Assembly (NCBI GenBank): GCA_002352635.1
Contig: DEIT01000149.1
Coordinates: 1,734-7,608, forward strand
Length of the DNA stretch: 5,875 nt
DNA from: Hyphomicrobiaceae bacterium UBA2767
GTDB taxonomy: Bacteria; Pseudomonadota; Alphaproteobacteria; Rhizobiales; Methyloligellaceae
Direction: 5' to 3'
A model generated the notes under the pieces. That model saw only the letters and a list, made by a program, of their open reading frames with translations, ran no database searches and was not told the origin of the DNA. The position numbers and the translations under genes are program-made. Shown piece after piece: positions 1-5,467 of this stretch (positions are counted from its first letter, which is position 1; each line of letters starts with the position of its first letter).

Positions 1-1115
1 CGACCCAGAACACCGGCGGCATTGGGGTGACTGTCGGCTATCAGTCCCTTGCCCTTAAAAGTGGTCATGATGGGCGCACCGATTGTCTCGGCAAGCCCTA
101 TAATCTGATCACGCGCCTGAATGGCGCCATAGCCCATGACAATAATAGGCCGTTTGGCTTTGTTGATCAGTTCAATCGCCTGTCCGATGTCATTATCGGA
201 TGGAATGATCACGGCTCCGCCCATACGTCCCGATGGGCCACCCGGCTTTGCATCGCTTGAGATCGTTTGAATATCATCAGGAAAAATAAGGTGGCTGACG
301 TCACGCTCTACGATGGCTGTCTTGCAGGCCAGCGACATCAACTCCGCATGATTGGAGGTGGGGAGCACAGGTTGTGAGAAACGTGCGACGGCTTCAAAGG
401 CGGATTTGAGGTCGATGTCCTGAAAGGCGCCGGGACCGAAAACCTGCGTCTGGACCTGCCCTGTGAGTGCAAGAACGGGCGCGCGGTCAACTTTCGCATC
501 CCACATGCCTGTCATCAGGTTGGTCGCGCCGGGACCTGCAATCGTAAGACATGCGGCCGGAACACCGGTCAGCTTGCCGTAACCGGACGCAGCAAAGGCG
601 GCAGCACCCTCGTGGCGGACACCGATATAACTGATCTCACCGTCGGCAGCGCGTAGCCTGATGGCGTCGGCCAGTCCGAGATTGGAGTGGCCGACCATGC
701 CGAAGACGCGTTTGACGCCCCAATTGACCATGGTCTCTGCCATGACATCGGTAACGGTTCTTTCGCGCTCCGGCTCCGGTTCCAATCCGACGAAAATGCC
801 ATCATCCCGGATTTCAACGGGGTACAGGGTCTGGCCTGAGTCTTCATGCCCTCCGGGAGGTGCACCGGTCAGCGGATCAAAGTCCCACCCATGCCAAGGA
901 CAGCGAATCCAGCATTTCCCGTCAATGCCGTGTTCAATGGAACCTTCACCAAGTGGACCGCCCTGATGGGGACATCGATTGTCCATCGCCGCCCACTGTC
1001 CGTCGAAATGCGCAAGACAAATTGAGACGTTGCGGGCCGTTACGGATTTGACCCGGCCGTCAATCAGATCGTCGACCTGACCGACTTTCACCCAGTCCAG
1101 TTGCTTTTCATTCAT
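1..1115 (-). CDS. Rieske [2Fe-2S] / thiamine-diphosphate enzyme fusion (pyruvate oxidase/acetolactate synthase-like), C-terminus outside window
   Basis: The frame is open from ATG 1115 to the window edge (371 codons), so the C-terminus is missing. Residues about 7-112 form a Rieske domain: C48-P-H50 and C72-P-W-H75 are the four [2Fe-2S] ligands. From about residue 120 a ThDP-enzyme pyrimidine-binding domain follows. It has VRHEGAAAF (E169 fits the catalytic glutamate), GPGATNL (194-200) and DAKVDRAPVLALTGQV (206-221), the last resembling pyruvate oxidases more than IlvB. The central domain starts near residue 307. The ThDP diphosphate/Mg-binding domain would lie beyond the window, so activity cannot be judged. 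GGAG at 1126-1123, 7 nt before the ATG, supports the start. It is the last visible gene of the antiporter operon, 51 nt after the glutamate-synthase-like gene. Family knowledge suggests decarboxylation of a 2-oxo acid with electron transfer, perhaps through the Rieske cluster; the substrate is unknown. Confidence 0.9.
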   Translation of the reverse strand, partial: MNEKQLDWVKVGQVDDLIDGRVKSVTARNVSICLAHFDGQWAAMDNRCPHQGGPLGEGSIEHGIDGKCWIRCPWHGWDFDPLTGAPPGGHEDSGQTLYPVEIRDDGIFVGLEPEPERERTVTDVMAETMVNWGVKRVFGMVGHSNLGLADAIRLRAADGEISYIGVRHEGAAAFAASGYGKLTGVPAACLTIAGPGATNLMTGMWDAKVDRAPVLALTGQVQTQVFGPGAFQDIDLKSAFEAVARFSQPVLPTSNHAELMSLACKTAIVERDVSHLIFPDDIQTISSDAKPGGPSGRMGGAVIIPSDNDIGQAIELINKAKRPIIVMGYGAIQARDQIIGLAETIGAPIMTTFKGKGLIADSHPNAAGVLG

Positions 1116-1166
1116 CGCCGCGCTCCATCTGCTTCAAATATAGTTCGTTTCAAACCGACTGCATGG

Positions 1167-2774
1167 CTAGCCAATGCCTCCGTAAGCGACACCCGACAAC
1201 CCGGCCATGTCCTTCTTCCAGGTTGTCAGGTCAGTCTGCGAAAAGTTTGCGAGATGATCATGACCGCAGGCACGCGCCATGACCTTCATGAGGTCCGTTG
1301 ACGCCTCAAAAAAGTTCTTCAGCTGCTGCGCCGATTTTTCGACGACGAGCCGGTTCATGAGGTGTGGTTTTTGAGTGGCGATGCCAACGGGGCAGTTGTT
1401 GGTGTGGCAAGCTCTCATGGCAATGCATCCGACGGCCTGAATTGCCGCGTTGGAGACAGCAATTGCATCGGCACCAAGAGCCATGGCCTTCACGAAATCT
1501 GCCGGTTTTCTCAGGCCACCGGTTATGACGAGCGTCACGCCGCGATCGGCACTGTCAAGGTGGCGTCTCGCTCGGGCCAGGGCGGGAATTGTCGGGACGG
1601 AGATGTTGTCCCTGAAGATAACAGGTGCGGCACCGGTGCCGCCTCCCCGGCCATCCAGAATGATGTAATCGACACCGATTTCGAGGGCTGCGTCGATGTC
1701 CTTTTCGATGTGCTGTGCGGAGAGTTTGTAACCAATAGGTATCCCGCCCGTCCGGTCGCGTACCTCGTCGGCAAAATCGCGAAACTGGCTGACTTCGGTC
1801 CAGTCGGGAAAACGTGCCGGCGATATGGCAGCTTCGCCCTTCTTCAATCCGCGCACTTCGGCAATTTTCGCCGTGACCTTGGGACCCGGCAGATGGCCTC
1901 CGGTTCCGGTCTTGGCCGCCTGGCCACCCTTGAAATGGAAAGCCTGACATTTGGTGACCCTGTCCCAGCCAAAACCGAACCGGGCCGAAGCCAGTTCATA
2001 GAAATAGCGGGAGTTCTCTTCCTGCTCTTCGGGCAGCATTCCGCCCTCCCCCGAACAGATACCCGTCCCTGCAAGCTCAGCGCCGCGGGCAAGGGCAATT
2101 TTCGCCGGTGCTGACAGCGCACCGAAGCTCATGTCCGAGACAAACAAAGGAACTTCAAGCTTGAGGGGTTTCTGCGCGTTCGGACCGATAACCACATCCG
2201 TTCCGACCTCTGCCTCGTCGAGCAATGGCGGGCGGAAAAGCTGCGCCGTCAGAATCTGGATGTCGTCCCAGCTCGGCAACTGGTCGCGCGGGACACCCAT
2301 CGCCTCGAAAACACCATGATGACCGGTCTTGGAGAGCCCGTCGCGGGCATATTGCTGTATCAGCGCGTTGTTGGGTTCTTCGGGAGTGCCATGGCTGGTG
2401 TCCGCGTAAAGGCCAAGATACGCATCCCGGTCGAAAGGCTGGGGATTCTCCAGGGCCCATTGGTTGATTTCGTCTTCATCAACCAGAACATCGCCATCTT
2501 CGATCCAGGATGAGAACTTCCTGAGCACTTCGTTGTTGGCGTACTCCGAAACGCCGCTGTCGAGCCGGTAATCCCAGTGATGAACGCCACAAATGAGATT
2601 GTTGCCACTGACGAACCCGTCCGACATGAGCGCGCCTCGATGAAGACACCGCCCGTAGAATACAGAAACCGTGTCATCAAATCGCACGACGACAAGATCA
2701 ACTTCTCCGACCAGGCCATAGGCCGGCTTTCTATCCTTGAGGTCGTCGTATTTCGCTACAGAAACTTTTTTCAC
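1167..2774 (-). CDS. Rieske [2Fe-2S] / glutamate synthase-like (FMN, 3Fe-4S) fusion protein
   Basis: This 535-residue protein has a Rieske domain at about 1-105, with ligands C43-L-H45 and C62-G-V-H65, and then the synthase domain of the glutamate synthase large subunit (about 170-515). Family motifs are clear: SGEGGMLPEEQ (241-251), KGGQAAKTGTGGHLPG (282-297), DGRGGGTGAAP (374-384, FMN/2-oxoglutarate region) and C450-x5-C456-x4-C461 within a CHTNNCPVG stretch, the [3Fe-4S] site of GltB. The class II glutamine amidotransferase domain of GltB is absent and the Rieske domain occupies its place; no GltD-like subunit is in view. The start is GTG, with AAGGA (2787-2783) 8 nt upstream. It lies 26 nt after the antiporter gene and 51 nt before the Rieske-ThDP gene. 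The architecture is secure. Whether it makes glutamate from free ammonia, another amino acid, or acts as a different FMN oxidoreductase is open. Confidence 0.93.
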   Translation of the reverse strand: MKKVSVAKYDDLKDRKPAYGLVGEVDLVVVRFDDTVSVFYGRCLHRGALMSDGFVSGNNLICGVHHWDYRLDSGVSEYANNEVLRKFSSWIEDGDVLVDEDEINQWALENPQPFDRDAYLGLYADTSHGTPEEPNNALIQQYARDGLSKTGHHGVFEAMGVPRDQLPSWDDIQILTAQLFRPPLLDEAEVGTDVVIGPNAQKPLKLEVPLFVSDMSFGALSAPAKIALARGAELAGTGICSGEGGMLPEEQEENSRYFYELASARFGFGWDRVTKCQAFHFKGGQAAKTGTGGHLPGPKVTAKIAEVRGLKKGEAAISPARFPDWTEVSQFRDFADEVRDRTGGIPIGYKLSAQHIEKDIDAALEIGVDYIILDGRGGGTGAAPVIFRDNISVPTIPALARARRHLDSADRGVTLVITGGLRKPADFVKAMALGADAIAVSNAAIQAVGCIAMRACHTNNCPVGIATQKPHLMNRLVVEKSAQQLKNFFEASTDLMKVMARACGHDHLANFSQTDLTTWKKDMAGLSGVAYGGIG

Positions 2775-2800
2775 AACAATCTTCCTTCTCCAATGTTTGA

Positions 2801-4054
2801 TCAGTCAGCCCTTGTGGTGAGTGGCTTGGCAGTGCGTTCGATGGGTTCGCTCTCCGGGCATTCGCCCTTTTCCTTGATGCGCGCCGCATACCAGAGCGCA
2901 CCCGGAACAGCGCTGAGCCCGTGCAGCAAGGCGCTGATCCAGACCGCGTTGATTGCCAGCATGAGAATAGGCTTACCCAGTTCTTCCACCGTCTTGTCGA
3001 CAACAAGGAGCGCGAACAGGGCGGTTGCGAGTCCCCGGGGGCCGAACCAGCCGAAGAAGCCGCGCGTGACAGGCGCAGCATCCGTCCCGATGAGCGAAAT
3101 CCAGATGGCCAGCGGCCGGACCACGAACAGGCTAAGCAGGATGAGCACCAGTGTAGCTGGTGTGAGGTGGTGCAGAGCTTCAGGCACAAGGGCGACTCCG
3201 ATCAGCAGGAACGCGCTCCACGTGATGAGCTGGCCTTCGCTTTCCGTGAACTCATAGATGAACTTGCACTGCCCCTGAACCTGGCTCCCAAAGCACAACC
3301 CCGCCGTGAAGGCAGCGATGAATCCGTTCCCGCCGACGGCCGTCGCCGCCAGAAAGGCCGCGCCTGCCAGCGCGAGTGCCCCAACGCCTTCATAGACATC
3401 GGAGGTGTAGTCGAGCGCCTTGGCTCGCAAAAGGATGAAGGCACCGGCAAAACCGAACGCCGCGCCAACAAGCGGCCCGAGGGTCAGTTGTTTGACGCCA
3501 AACAGGATCCACGACACGTTTTCCTGGTTCATCTCTTCCGCGGTGAGACTGGCGAACAGGAGGACGGCAGGGAGCGCCAGCCCGTCATTCAGCCCGCTTT
3601 CCACCGTTAATGCCCGGCGCGGGCGTTCGGGAATGAGCGGATTGGTCACTACCGCCTGACCAAGGGCGGCGTCTGTCGGCGCCAGAATGGAGGCAACGAG
3701 TAAGAGCGCGAAGACAGGCCAGCCGGGAAGTATCATCCAAGCCGACAGCGCACCGAACAGGATCGCGAGCGGAAGCCCGATCAGCAGCATACGCTGCGGC
3801 CACACATGCTGGCGGCGCAATGCAGCAAAATTGATCTTCGCCGCATCGAGAAACAACAGCAGAACCAATGCCACCTCGGCCGTTACATGCAGGATTTTCT
3901 CGATCTCCGCATGTGGTACGAGCCTGGTTTGCGCCAGCAGGTATCCGAAGGCGAGAAACGCCATAGGCGCCGTCAGGACGGTTGACGAAAGCCGTTTGGC
4001 AACCATTGTGAAGGCGAGCATGAACATCGCCGAAAGAAGCAAGCCTGCTGTCAT
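2801..4054 (-). CDS. CPA1-type cation/proton antiporter (Na+/H+ exchanger family)
   Basis: This 417-residue inner-membrane protein has about 12 hydrophobic segments. It carries hallmarks of the Na+/H+ exchanger fold: LAPTDAALG (124-132, with the T-D of the crossed unwound helices), VESGLNDGLALP (151-162, with the N156-D157 pair of electroneutral CPA1 antiporters), and conserved arginines in VVRPL (R313) and FGPRG (R340). Only a short cytoplasmic tail follows, with no TrkA-C or CNMP domain. An upstream in-frame ATG at 4096 would add 14 mostly polar residues (431 aa). I prefer ATG 4054 because AAAGG lies 9 nt upstream (4068-4064) and the first helix follows directly. It is first in the operon with the two Rieske-fusion enzymes, so it may balance H+ or Na+ around their activity; that is inference. 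Na+ versus K+ specificity cannot be told. Confidence 0.92.
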   Translation of the reverse strand: MTAGLLLSAMFMLAFTMVAKRLSSTVLTAPMAFLAFGYLLAQTRLVPHAEIEKILHVTAEVALVLLLFLDAAKINFAALRRQHVWPQRMLLIGLPLAILFGALSAWMILPGWPVFALLLVASILAPTDAALGQAVVTNPLIPERPRRALTVESGLNDGLALPAVLLFASLTAEEMNQENVSWILFGVKQLTLGPLVGAAFGFAGAFILLRAKALDYTSDVYEGVGALALAGAAFLAATAVGGNGFIAAFTAGLCFGSQVQGQCKFIYEFTESEGQLITWSAFLLIGVALVPEALHHLTPATLVLILLSLFVVRPLAIWISLIGTDAAPVTRGFFGWFGPRGLATALFALLVVDKTVEELGKPILMLAINAVWISALLHGLSAVPGALWYAARIKEKGECPESEPIERTAKPLTTRAD

Positions 4055-4167
4055 CTGATCGCACCTTTGTTGGGAAAATTGCGTCCCGGAGAACATTCGC
4101 GCCCATTTGTATGATGCGCAGGCGCTGTATAAGGTTACATCCGATTACGAATTTTATCTGCTTTGAC

Positions 4168-4183
4168 CGACATCACTGTGTCG
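4168..4183. promoter_or_regulatory. Operator-like inverted repeat upstream of the antiporter operon
   Basis: CGACA and TGTCG are perfect 5-nt inverted arms separated by 6 nt (TCACTG). The dyad lies 114 nt upstream of the antiporter start codon, inside the divergent intergenic region, where a regulator could act on either transcript. The arms are short, no regulator gene is in view, and chance occurrence is possible. Confidence 0.25.
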
Positions 4184-4423
4184 CGATGATGGTTAATGCC
4201 AGCAAGATGTAGGTTTTGGCCTCGGCGCATCCCCCCAAAAACGAACCACGTCGTGACGATGCGGAGTTGATGAAGATGTGGCCGATCTCACGCCGCGTTA
4301 ACTCACCCAGGAACAACGATCCCGAAATTATTGATTTGTTCGAGGACGGAATATAGGCGTGCGCATTGAAACAATTACACTAATTACATAAGAGAATTAA
4401 ACTTTACCGGTACAGCTTGCAGA

Positions 4424-4429
4424 TATAGA
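4424..4429 (+). promoter_or_regulatory. Possible -10 element giving a leaderless transcript
   Basis: TATAGA matches four of the six TATAAT positions and ends 7 nt before the ATG at 4437, so transcription would begin at or next to the start codon. The gene has no Shine-Dalgarno sequence, which fits leaderless translation, a common arrangement in Alphaproteobacteria. No good -35 box stands at the right distance (the nearest is around CTTTAC, 4402-4407), which keeps confidence low. Confidence 0.25.
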
Positions 4430-4436
4430 CTGTGCC

Positions 4437-4817
4437 ATGAATTATTGGCCGGCGATAATCGTTTCTATCTATATATTCTACATAGTTGTTACGTTTGGTT
4501 TTTTGTATCGCCATGGACAGAAATCAATCAGACATCGGACTATTTATTTGTTTGCTGCCATTGCGTGGCCCTTATACTGGATTGTAACTCATGGACTTTC
4601 GGCAACAGTTAGGGAATTTTTTGGCTTCTTTGCCAAACTGGAAAACCAAATAGTTGCGATTTACGGAATAGGCTCGGTGCTCTTACCTGGTGTTTATGTT
4701 GGTCTCAACTGGGGTAACTGCTCAGGCTTTTCGGGATGCTTGGCGGTACTGGGCAAATCGTTGGTCTGGGCCGCTGTCTGGCCTTCTTATGTGATCCTTA
4801 TGTATTTGCAGGCTTGA
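4437..4817 (+). CDS. Small four-helix membrane protein of unknown function
   Basis: I do not recognise this 126-residue protein. It has four hydrophobic segments, at about 4-24, 35-54, 71-90 and 101-124. The first loop is strongly basic (RHGQKSIRHR, 25-34), which places it in the cytoplasm by the positive-inside rule, so both termini would face the periplasm. Six of its seven tryptophans lie in or next to the helices (AWPLYW, 43-48; VWAAVW, 110-115). No catalytic or metal-binding motif is visible; C95 and C101 flank the start of helix 4. The gene is clearly more AT-rich than its neighbours and uses ATA five times plus AGA and AGG, which suggests a foreign origin or relaxed codon use. No Shine-Dalgarno precedes the ATG. 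A zinc-ribbon gene follows on the same strand. A coherent membrane protein with an ordinary stop makes the gene likely real. Confidence 0.75.
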   Translation: MNYWPAIIVSIYIFYIVVTFGFLYRHGQKSIRHRTIYLFAAIAWPLYWIVTHGLSATVREFFGFFAKLENQIVAIYGIGSVLLPGVYVGLNWGNCSGFSGCLAVLGKSLVWAAVWPSYVILMYLQA

Positions 4818-4824
4818 GAGCCGA

Positions 4825-4846
4825 CCGTATAAGTGTCCTTATGCGG
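4825..4846 (+). other. Intercistronic stem-loop between the membrane-protein and zinc-ribbon genes
   Basis: CCGTATAAG (4825-4833) pairs with CTTATGCGG (4838-4846) across a TGTC loop. This gives nine base pairs, one of them G-T. It lies 7 nt after the stop codon at 4817 and ends 4 nt before the AAGGAG at 4851. No T-run follows, so it does not look like an intrinsic terminator. A role in mRNA processing, 3'-end protection of the first message, or control of the second gene's translation is possible. Confidence 0.5.
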
Positions 4847-4850
4847 GGGC

Positions 4851-4856
4851 AAGGAG
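4851..4856 (+). promoter_or_regulatory. Shine-Dalgarno that sets a TTG start for the zinc-ribbon gene
   Basis: AAGGAG is a near-perfect Shine-Dalgarno sequence 6 nt before TTG 4863. It is the only strong ribosome-binding site near this gene. The upstream in-frame GTG at 4833 has none and lies inside the stem-loop at 4825-4846. Confidence 0.6.
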
Positions 4857-4862
4857 AGTGCC

Positions 4863-5162
4863 TTGCCCTATATCACCAAGAATCCGACATTCGGGGATAG
4901 TGTCTCGTCCGGCGATCTGATCTGGATTTATTGCCGGGGGTGCCTGCGCGAATTCGAGATATGCGCAACCGCCATGCCTCCCGGCATTCCTCATGCCACC
5001 CTATTTCCAGATATCGTCAAATACCTGAGATGCGGAACCTGCGGGTCCAAGAGAATTTGGGTAATGCCTGAAGTGCATAGGGGCGGGTTTATCCTGGCCC
5101 GCGCGAGGCAGGGTTCGCCGCGGGCATTGGTAGTTCGGACGCCGGCCGACGATCGAAACTAG
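4863..5162 (+). CDS. Small zinc-ribbon-like protein of unknown function
   Basis: The 99-residue product from TTG 4863 contains C24-R-G-C27 and C57-G-T-C60 followed by GS. Two CxxC knuckles about 30 residues apart can bind one zinc ion. C34 is an extra cysteine. The sequence GDLIWIYCRGC...LRCGTCGSKRIWVMPE resembles small rhizobial hypothetical proteins of the pattern C-x2-C...LRC-x2-CGSK, which have no known role. The C-terminal 30 residues are basic and probably disordered. An in-frame GTG at 4833 would give 109 residues, but it has no ribosome-binding site and sits in a hairpin, so the TTG start is preferred. The gene is 45 nt downstream of the membrane-protein gene and may be co-transcribed with it. 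The protein may bind nucleic acid or a partner protein; this is inference only. Confidence 0.75.
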   Translation: MPYITKNPTFGDSVSSGDLIWIYCRGCLREFEICATAMPPGIPHATLFPDIVKYLRCGTCGSKRIWVMPEVHRGGFILARARQGSPRALVVRTPADDRN

Positions 5163-5349
5163 GACAAGCGAAGTTAATCGGAAAGCGGCCGATCTAACGT
5201 TCCCGCGCAAACCGAACCCGTTTTCATGTCGCAGTCATGTCGCGTCGAGCGAATCTCACTGTTTTGAAGTCCTTGAAACTCAATGAAATTATATGCAACA
5301 CAAACGCAACATGAAATATTTTGATATCGACCTAACTCATTGAAAATAT
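5163..5349. other. Non-coding stretch with short repeats between the zinc-ribbon gene and tRNA-Arg
   Basis: No gene is visible in this 187-nt gap between convergent units. The first part is GC-rich and holds a hairpin at 5174-5197. The second is AT-rich. It contains TCATGTCGC twice at an 11-nt period (5224-5232, 5235-5243), GCAACA twice at an 11-nt period (5295-5300, 5306-5311), and AACTCA[A/T]TGAAA twice (5277-5287, 5334-5344). The AT-rich arms at 5317-5324 and 5343-5350 can pair after tRNA-Arg but lack a T-run. Confidence 0.5.
5174..5197 (+). terminator. Weak hairpin after the zinc-ribbon gene, possible transcript end
   Basis: TTAATCGG (5174-5181) pairs with CCGAT plus TAA (5189-5193, 5195-5197) across a 7-nt loop, with one bulged C. 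It begins 12 nt after the stop codon at 5162. There is no T-run downstream, so it is not a classical intrinsic terminator. It may end or protect the transcript, or be incidental. Confidence 0.3.
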
Positions 5350-5426
5350 TGGCGATCCCGGCAGGACTCGAACCTGCAACCTGCGGATTAGAAGTCCGCC
5401 GCTCTATCCAGTTGAGCTACGGGACC
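5350..5426 (-). tRNA. tRNA-Arg (anticodon UCU)
   Basis: A complete 77-nt cloverleaf including an encoded CCA. The acceptor arms GGTCCCG and CGGGATC pair with one G-U. The D-stem is GCTC/GAGC. The anticodon stem GCGGA/TCCGC encloses the loop CTTCTAA, so the anticodon is TCT, which reads AGA and AGG. The T-arm is GCAGG-TTCGAGT-CCTGC, and the discriminator base is G. It lies 41 nt downstream of the NDUFS4-like gene on the same strand with no terminator between. Its leader can pair with the 5' end of the tRNA. Confidence 0.97.
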
Positions 5427-5449
5427 GGCTGGGCCGCCCGTAGCGGTCC
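5416..5449 (-). repeat. Inverted repeat linking the tRNA-Arg leader with the tRNA 5' end
   Basis: GCTACGGG (5416-5423) and CCCGTAGC (5437-5444) are a perfect 8-nt inverted repeat. Inside it, CGGC (5426-5429) and GCCG (5433-5436) extend the stem, leaving a 2-nt bulge (5424-5425) and a 3-nt loop. In the minus-strand transcript this pairs the leader with tRNA nucleotides 1 and 4-11. A second option pairs GGACCG (5422-5427) with CGGTCC (5444-5449), again capturing the tRNA 5' end. Either fold excludes the normal acceptor stem. Confidence 0.55.
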
Positions 5450-5467
5450 GGTCGTCGTCTGGCAAAC

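Larger units (their letters stand above)
4055..4436. other. Divergent intergenic region between the antiporter operon and the small membrane-protein gene
   Basis: No convincing gene is present in these 382 nt. They must hold the promoters of the minus-strand operon and of the plus-strand gene at 4437. I could not find a well-matched -35/-10 pair for the operon; TATACA and TAAAAT stretches on the minus strand (about 4125-4155) lack partner -35 boxes. An operator-like dyad lies at 4168-4183. The last 70 nt before 4437 are AT-rich and include TATAGA at 4424-4429. TTTTGG (4214-4219) and CCAAAA (4235-4240) could form a weak hairpin. Confidence 0.6.

Noticed and set aside
1161..1177. Near-palindrome GCATGGCTAGCCAATGC over the stop codon of the glutamate-synthase-like gene.
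   Set aside because: The stem needs a bulge and leaves a very short loop, with no T-run; it is probably incidental and does not look like a terminator.
1362..2114. A 250-codon plus-strand open frame.
   Set aside because: It lies wholly antisense to the glutamate-synthase-like gene, whose motifs are unmistakable; its translation has no recognisable domain, and long antisense frames are common in GC-rich DNA.
2921..3610. A 229-codon plus-strand open frame.
   Set aside because: It is antisense to the antiporter gene; the product is a charged low-complexity sequence typical of the reverse of membrane-helix codons.
4055..4096. Longer antiporter start at ATG 4096.
   Set aside because: The 14 extra residues are polar, include no family feature and have only a weak GGGCG-like stretch upstream, while ATG 4054 has AAAGG at a good distance.
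4173..4379. Minus-strand frame without stops in the divergent intergenic region, about 68 codons.
   Set aside because: It has no in-frame ATG or GTG, only a TTG without a ribosome-binding site, and the translation (around GEL, IFINSASSRRGSF) matches nothing I recognise. It could be a gene remnant but there is no support.
5310..5350. AATATTTT/AAAATATT arms just downstream of tRNA-Arg as a terminator.
   Set aside because: The stem is only A-T pairs with an 18-nt loop and no T-run after it, so it is too weak to call.
4317..5360. Island integrated at tRNA-Arg, suggested by AT-rich DNA next to its 3' end and an 8-nt match (CGATCCCG at 4317-4324 and 5353-5360).
   Set aside because: An 8-nt match is expected by chance, there is no integrase, and no longer copy of the tRNA 3' end occurs in the window.
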